Origin: an uncultured Verrucomicrobiales bacterium
Lineage (GTDB): Bacteria; Verrucomicrobiota; Verrucomicrobiia; Verrucomicrobiales; Akkermansiaceae
DNA: 64,000 bases
Reading direction: 5' to 3'
NCBI GenBank assembly: GCA_937901085.1
Contig: CALCHQ010000085.1
Span: 1-64,000, forward strand
The notes under the pieces are model-generated. The model did no database searches and was not told the DNA's origin. It was given only the letters and a program-made list of their open reading frames with translations. Numbering within the stretch: position 1 is the first letter of the stretch; the number at the start of each line of letters is the position of its first letter. Of this stretch, positions 60,886 through 64,000 are shown piece by piece. A program made the position numbers and the translations under genes.

Positions 60886-60965
60886 ACATCGCTTGCAACC
60901 TGTCTCGTCGAAGCCTAGGCGGAGATGGAGTGGCTTTTTATCCCCTTGCAAGCGATGTTTCTTTT
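60886..60965 (+). terminator. long-loop hairpin after the GNAT gene
   Basis: ACATCGCTTGCAA (60886-60898) and its exact complement TTGCAAGCGATGT (60946-60958) form a 13-bp stem with a 47-base loop, followed by TTCTTTTT. Confidence 0.45.
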
Positions 60966-61069
60966 TAGGTTGCCACTCAGTGAAAATTGATTCTTAAACA
61001 TCTGATTCTGTGCAACTTGCCAATTTGTGACATCTTTGCTTGCCGAAGAGTCATCATCTACTCAAAATC

Positions 61070-61240
61070 GCCTACCTGTCACGGCGTAGGGAGAATCCCG
61101 AAGACTGAAGCTCACAGAATCAACAGATTGTAGATTCGAAGCATGTTTAGTGACCTTGAAAAGCATTTGAGCTTAGAAAAACGGGCTTCCGGCTACGAGT
61201 TCGGGCTTGCTCCCTCCATTCTACGCCGTGACGGGTAGGC
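61070..61240. repeat. inverted repeat, 20-base arms
   Basis: GCCTACCTGTCACGGCGTAG (61070-61089) and CTACGCCGTGACGGGTAGGC (61221-61240) are inverted copies with one mismatch. They enclose 131 bases without a gene. A very short mobile element or a large RNA hairpin is possible. Confidence 0.55.
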
Positions 61241-61261
61241 ATAGTAGGAGTTGTTGGCTTT

Positions 61262-61546
61262 TTAAGAGAGCGATTTCATGCCTATGGGTAAGCCAAGATG
61301 TTTGATAACCCATTCCCGCCCGGAGTGTGATTTGAAATATTTCTCCAGCTCAGTTGCTTGTTCTTCTGTTTGTACGGCTATTGCAGAGTGGATTTCCCAC
61401 GGGGCGTATTTAGATGTATGCGGTACATGCCCGGAGTTATGCGTTTTGAGCCGTGCTGCAAGGTCAGAGGTATGGCCAACATAGAAGTGGGTGTGCGTAG
61501 AAGCATCCCACAGGATGTAAACATAATGAAAATGAGATGTTGGCAT
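61262..61546 (-). CDS. small GIY-YIG nuclease-fold protein
   Basis: This 94-residue protein carries the GIY-YIG core as YVYIL (residues 8-12) and FYVGHT, with Arg in LAARLKTHN and Glu near ATELEKYFK. This matches the short single-domain family (UPF0213-like) found in many genomes, with unclear function. The start is the ATG at 61546; a TTGCAT/TATACT promoter with the -10 box six bases upstream supports it. Open codons further upstream lie in the promoter. Confidence 0.82.
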   Translation of the reverse strand: MPTSHFHYVYILWDASTHTHFYVGHTSDLAARLKTHNSGHVPHTSKYAPWEIHSAIAVQTEEQATELEKYFKSHSGREWVIKHLGLPIGMKSLS

Positions 61547-61552
61547 AGTGGG

Positions 61553-61581
61553 AGTATAGTTAATGTAGTGGGTGAATGCAA
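61553..61581 (-). promoter_or_regulatory. promoter of the GIY-YIG gene, leaderless placement
   Basis: On the minus strand, TTGCAT (61576-61581), a 17-base spacer and TATACT (61553-61558) are followed by six bases and the ATG at 61546. Confidence 0.55.
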
Positions 61582-61632
61582 GTAGGAATTGCAAGAGGTG
61601 CGAATGAAAAAAAAGTCTGAAAAAAAGTCTGT

Positions 61633-62018
61633 GGTATGCAACGTTCCGGCTTCTGCTCTGCATACGCCGAGACTAGGGGTGTTGCCCGGCTTCGAGTCTC
61701 GCCATCGCTCGCTTTCTGGGGGCTTCGCTCGCTGCGCGTTCTACGCCCACCCAGGACGCCAAGGCTGGCTTTTTTCTATTGACCCCGAAAAACAGCGTAT
61801 CAGGTGATCTGTAAATGAGAAACGACCTCTGGTAGGTAACGCTCCGGCTTCGTCCTGCCTACGCCGAGACTGGTGTTGTTGCCCGGCTTCGCGTAGCCCT
61901 GCGGGCTCTTGCTACGCCGAGGCTAGGCTTCTTACCATTTGGTCTGTAAGACCAAATGGCCTACGCCTGGCGGCAGCCCATTCTGGCCTGCCTGGGCGTA
62001 GAAAAACAGCGTATCAGG
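61633..62018. repeat. duplicated, hairpin-rich non-coding repeat beside tRNA-Ala
   Basis: Two related units (61633-61804 and about 61831-62018) share ACGYTCCGGCTTC, TACGCCGAGACT and TTGCCCGGCTTCG in order. Each ends in the identical 18-mer GAAAAACAGCGTATCAGG (61787-61804 and 62001-62018). Internal hairpins include CCATTTGGTCT-GTA-AGACCAAATGG (61935-61959). No gene is visible between 61582 and 62045; the rest is low-complexity sequence. Confidence 0.6.
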
Positions 62019-62037
62019 TTTCCTGATACGCTGTTTT
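62003..62037 (-). terminator. hairpin downstream of tRNA-Ala
   Basis: A perfect 16-bp stem (AAAACAGCGTATCAGG, loop TTT) lies nine bases beyond the 3' end of the minus-strand tRNA. Its outer pairs supply Ts on the minus strand. Confidence 0.65.
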
Positions 62038-62045
62038 ACGAAGCC

Positions 62046-62118
62046 TGGAGCATAGCGGATTCGAACCGCTGACCTTCTCAATGCCATTGAGACGCTCTAC
62101 CAACTGAGCTAATACCCC
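62046..62118 (-). tRNA. tRNA-Ala (anticodon GGC)
   Basis: The minus strand folds as a complete 73-base tRNA: acceptor GGGGTAT/ATGCTCC with the G3:U70 pair that identifies alanine tRNA, D-arm GCTCAGTTGGTAGAGC, anticodon stem TCTCA/TGAGA with loop ATGGCAT (anticodon GGC), and T-arm with TTCGAAT. CCA is not encoded. It reads GCC and GCU alanine codons. Confidence 0.95.
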
Positions 62119-62320
62119 GTTCTGTTTTGTTGTCCTGGTGAGGACGAGCAGAGTATACACCTACTCCACCCCGATTGCAAGACTTTTTTTCATTTTTTTG
62201 ATCTTTTCTTCCATTTTTTCATGGAAAGGACAGGGGGAACTGTCACTAGCTTTTCGTCATGAGAGCCTTGCGGCAACACAAAAAAACGGCAAAAAATACC
62301 ATTCCCTGGCAGAATCGGCA

Positions 62321-63253
62321 TCATACCCGGTGGCGGCGGAGAGCCAGTCCGCAGAATGCCAGCAGACCGAGCGACACCGTGCCGGGTTCAGGAATCACCA
62401 GCCGCCAGTCAGCCGTAGCCGAGAGATGAATCGCATTCACTCCGCAGATATAAATTTCCCTTCCCAGCAGCTTCTGCCACTCGTAATAACCGACTTCGCT
62501 CTCCAGAGACATATCAAAATACACCCTGTCCGACTCCTCATCCCGCACGACATCGATGGAGAATAACTCCTGGAACACATCCTCATCCTCCGCATCATCC
62601 GAATCCGTCACCCAGAGCTTCGAAAGACAGCCAGCCTCATTGTATTCAGCCCCCCAGAGCGTGATGGCATGCATCATCGCGTCGCCCACCGGCTGGAGCA
62701 AAAGAGAAACACCTGCCCCTGCACTCAGCAAATCACCCAGGTAATCATTCTCCAGCCCGCTCGAATAACTGAACAAACTCATCAAGTTCTCCTTATCAAG
62801 CCCGTACTGGTCGAAATAAAACCCATCGAAAGGCTGCAGCGTGATAATATCAGAATCCGGGCTCACTTTATTGAACAGACTCCGGGCAGCCTCAGCATCA
62901 TTCGTCGGCGCATAAACGCCAGAGAGCCACCAATTGAGCGCCGCCACCGCGTCACCGCCCATGTGACCATTCTGCCGATGGCTCTCATACACCCCCCAGA
63001 TATCCTCCAGCGAGGTCGGCGCCGCAGAAACAAGCCCGCTGCGCTCCTGCCACCAGGCAACGAGGTTCGCCGCCGAAGCCGCATAGCACATCAAATCATC
63101 ACCTGGATCCGCCGCCGACTTATCCACATCCTTCCAGCCCCCCGCCGCCGAAACGCCATCTGCCCAGATAATCGTATCAACATATTTCCCCTCTGCCGCG
63201 CCCGGCGCGGCACAGCCGACCAAAAAACAGACAACGAAAAGAAAACACCTCAT
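62321..63253 (-). CDS. IdeS/Mac-1-like cysteine protease with a PEP-CTERM tail
   Basis: This 310-residue exported protein matches the IdeS (peptidase C66) core: Lys45 in WKDVDKS, catalytic Cys56 in DDLMCYAASAANLVAWW, catalytic His195 in MMHAITLWGAEYNEAG, and Asp217/Asp219 in WVTDSDD. Streptococcal IdeS has the same order (K84, C94, H262, D284/D286 in its numbering), where it cuts IgG. The N-terminus is a signal peptide that also shows a lipobox-like LVGC. The C-terminus is a PEP-CTERM tail: IPEPG, a hydrophobic helix, then RRHR. Substrate here is unknown. The ATG at 63289 is possible but 63253 fits the signal. Confidence 0.8.
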   Translation of the reverse strand: MRCFLFVVCFLVGCAAPGAAEGKYVDTIIWADGVSAAGGWKDVDKSAADPGDDLMCYAASAANLVAWWQERSGLVSAAPTSLEDIWGVYESHRQNGHMGGDAVAALNWWLSGVYAPTNDAEAARSLFNKVSPDSDIITLQPFDGFYFDQYGLDKENLMSLFSYSSGLENDYLGDLLSAGAGVSLLLQPVGDAMMHAITLWGAEYNEAGCLSKLWVTDSDDAEDEDVFQELFSIDVVRDEESDRVYFDMSLESEVGYYEWQKLLGREIYICGVNAIHLSATADWRLVIPEPGTVSLGLLAFCGLALRRHRV

Positions 63254-63455
63254 ACCCGGCAGAATGACACCCCCATACTCTACATCCATTACCCACCGAA
63301 TTCAATCAAAAACAGCCCCAATCCCCCCCCTGCCCCGATGAGGCGCAACATTCCCCGGTCCATTACCCAACTAAAACCAGGGACAAATGGCCTTAAGTCC
63401 CCTTGTGCGGCACCTCCATAAACGCATGTAGCTGGCATGAGGCTGGCTCCGAAGT

Positions 63456-64000
63456 TCAGGCATGGGGCTTGCCGCGGCCGCGGGAAGCGCCAGCCTGAAG
63501 TAGCACAGCGACAAGCGCCCTCTGCCCTTCGTAGTCTTTTTTATCATCCAGGGCATAATCCAACGGCGTGCGCCCATCTTTATCCTCAGCATTCACCTTT
63601 GCCCCGGCGGCAATCAGACACGCCGCCCTATCTGCCTCAGAGCAGACATGCAAGGGCGTTTGTCCTTCATCATTAGCAGCACTGGGCTCCGCACCGGCAG
63701 ACAGCAACGCCTGCGCCACCTCAAGATTTTTCGCGTAAAAAAGAGGGGAATCCCCTGATATACTGCGAGCATTTACATCGAGCCCCAAATCCACATAAAG
63801 GCGAACACTTTCGGCATCCCTGGCTTCATGCAGCGGCGTGTTCAGACACACCCCCGCTTGGTGCGGATTTGCCCCAGCCGCCAGCAGGAGTCGAACCTCA
63901 TTCGCCTTATGAGGGTACAGGAGAGCGGTTTGACCAAACCTTCCGATAATTCCTGCATCAGCTCCCGCGGCTAGCAGGATTTCCAGTACTTTACCACGGG
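63456..64000 (-). CDS. ankyrin-repeat protein, 5' end outside the window
   Basis: The visible 180 residues (two bases of a codon at the window edge) contain five to six ankyrin repeats, for example EILLAAGADAG, TPLHEARDAESVRLYVDLG, SPLFYAKNLEVAQALLSAG and TPLHVCSEADRAACLIAAG. The tail is short and basic (SRGRGKPHA). Ankyrin repeats mediate protein binding. The start codon lies beyond position 64000; the ATG-like start inside at 63851 is not the real one because the repeats continue upstream without a stop. A second ankyrin protein is encoded at 24840-25667. Confidence 0.8.
   Translation of the reverse strand, partial: RGKVLEILLAAGADAGIIGRFGQTALLYPHKANEVRLLLAAGANPHQAGVCLNTPLHEARDAESVRLYVDLGLDVNARSISGDSPLFYAKNLEVAQALLSAGAEPSAANDEGQTPLHVCSEADRAACLIAAGAKVNAEDKDGRTPLDYALDDKKDYEGQRALVAVLLQAGASRGRGKPHA

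Larger units (their letters stand above)
60811..61261. other. AT-rich non-coding gap with inverted repeats
   Basis: No gene is visible in these 451 bases. They contain the terminator-like hairpin at 60886-60965 and a separate 20-base inverted repeat at 61070-61240. Base composition is low in G and C in the first half, like the GNAT gene. Confidence 0.5.

Noticed and set aside
61582..62045. CRISPR array
   Set aside because: The repeats are two long, diverged units with a fixed internal order, not short identical repeats with unique spacers, and no cas gene is present.
57371..62045. Prophage or integrative element
   Set aside because: No integrase, phage structural, replication or conjugation gene is present; only scattered accessory genes and remnants.

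Overview
The window most likely comes from a mucin- or glycan-degrading member of Verrucomicrobiota, Akkermansia or a close relative. The evidence is a GC-rich chromosome, a C-terminal PEP-CTERM sorting tail plus the remnant of a second, several exported glycosidases (GH2, GH35, GH20 and a GH36-like lipoprotein), a sodium/solute symporter, meso-diaminopimelate dehydrogenase and a SufCBD cluster. The assignment is inferred from gene content, not from a marker-gene search.

Layout. 0-6.4 kb: a small unknown protein, a solute symporter, pyrG, a degenerate ROK-type regulator, an SDR oxidoreductase and a ROK sugar kinase. 6.6-11.4 kb: ribosomal genes rpsM-rpsK-rpsD and rplY on the minus strand. Between them are a PEGA lipoprotein and a plus-strand pair encoding an ABC/AAA-type ATPase and a PD-(D/E)XK-like nuclease. 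11.6-24.6 kb: one long plus-strand stretch with a small lipoprotein, nusA-infB-rbfA behind an attenuator-like leader, a giant AsmA-like protein, cardiolipin synthase, pyrC, a DUF3820 protein, menA, a lipoprotein and a DUF2238 membrane protein. 24.8-28.9 kb: a minus-strand ilvD, MFS transporter and ankyrin-repeat operon. 29-40 kb: an MFS transporter, a GH2 beta-galactosidase, a DUF5009 membrane protein, a sugar-nucleotide epimerase, an orphan SWIM protein, a decayed IS30 copy and a GH36-like lipoprotein. 40-46.7 kb: a Fur-like regulator, sufC-sufB-sufD, a GH20 hexosaminidase and a GYF_2-PrsW membrane protein. 46.7-56.4 kb: a 993-residue adenine methyltransferase translationally linked to a GH35 beta-galactosidase, then a cobalamin riboswitch driving a TonB-dependent receptor, a peptide-type solute-binding protein and a TonB protein. 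56.5-64 kb: ddh, then an accessory region with a Fic protein behind a symmetric operator-like array, gene remnants, AT-rich transferred genes (GNAT, GIY-YIG), a repeat-rich tract beside tRNA-Ala(GGC), an IdeS-like cysteine protease with a PEP-CTERM tail and a partial ankyrin protein.

How the genes work together. Surface glycan removal (GH2, GH35, GH20, GH36-like) releases galactose and hexosamines that symporters and the ROK kinase could take further. The SDR and ROK genes form a small sugar-metabolism locus. The B12-riboswitch operon is an outer-membrane import module. The AAA/nuclease pair, the methyltransferase and the Fic protein are candidate conflict or defence functions.

The main findings are: (1) an IdeS/Mac-1-type protease carrying a PEP-CTERM tail; (2) the ATPase-nuclease pair, which has the two-gene layout of known defence systems such as PARIS but a different effector; (3) a recurrent promoter geometry in which the -10 box lies only 6-8 bases upstream of the start codon of ten genes, implying leaderless mRNAs; and (4) a B12-riboswitch operon with a peptide-type binding protein in place of BtuF. 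All functions are read from sequence motifs only.
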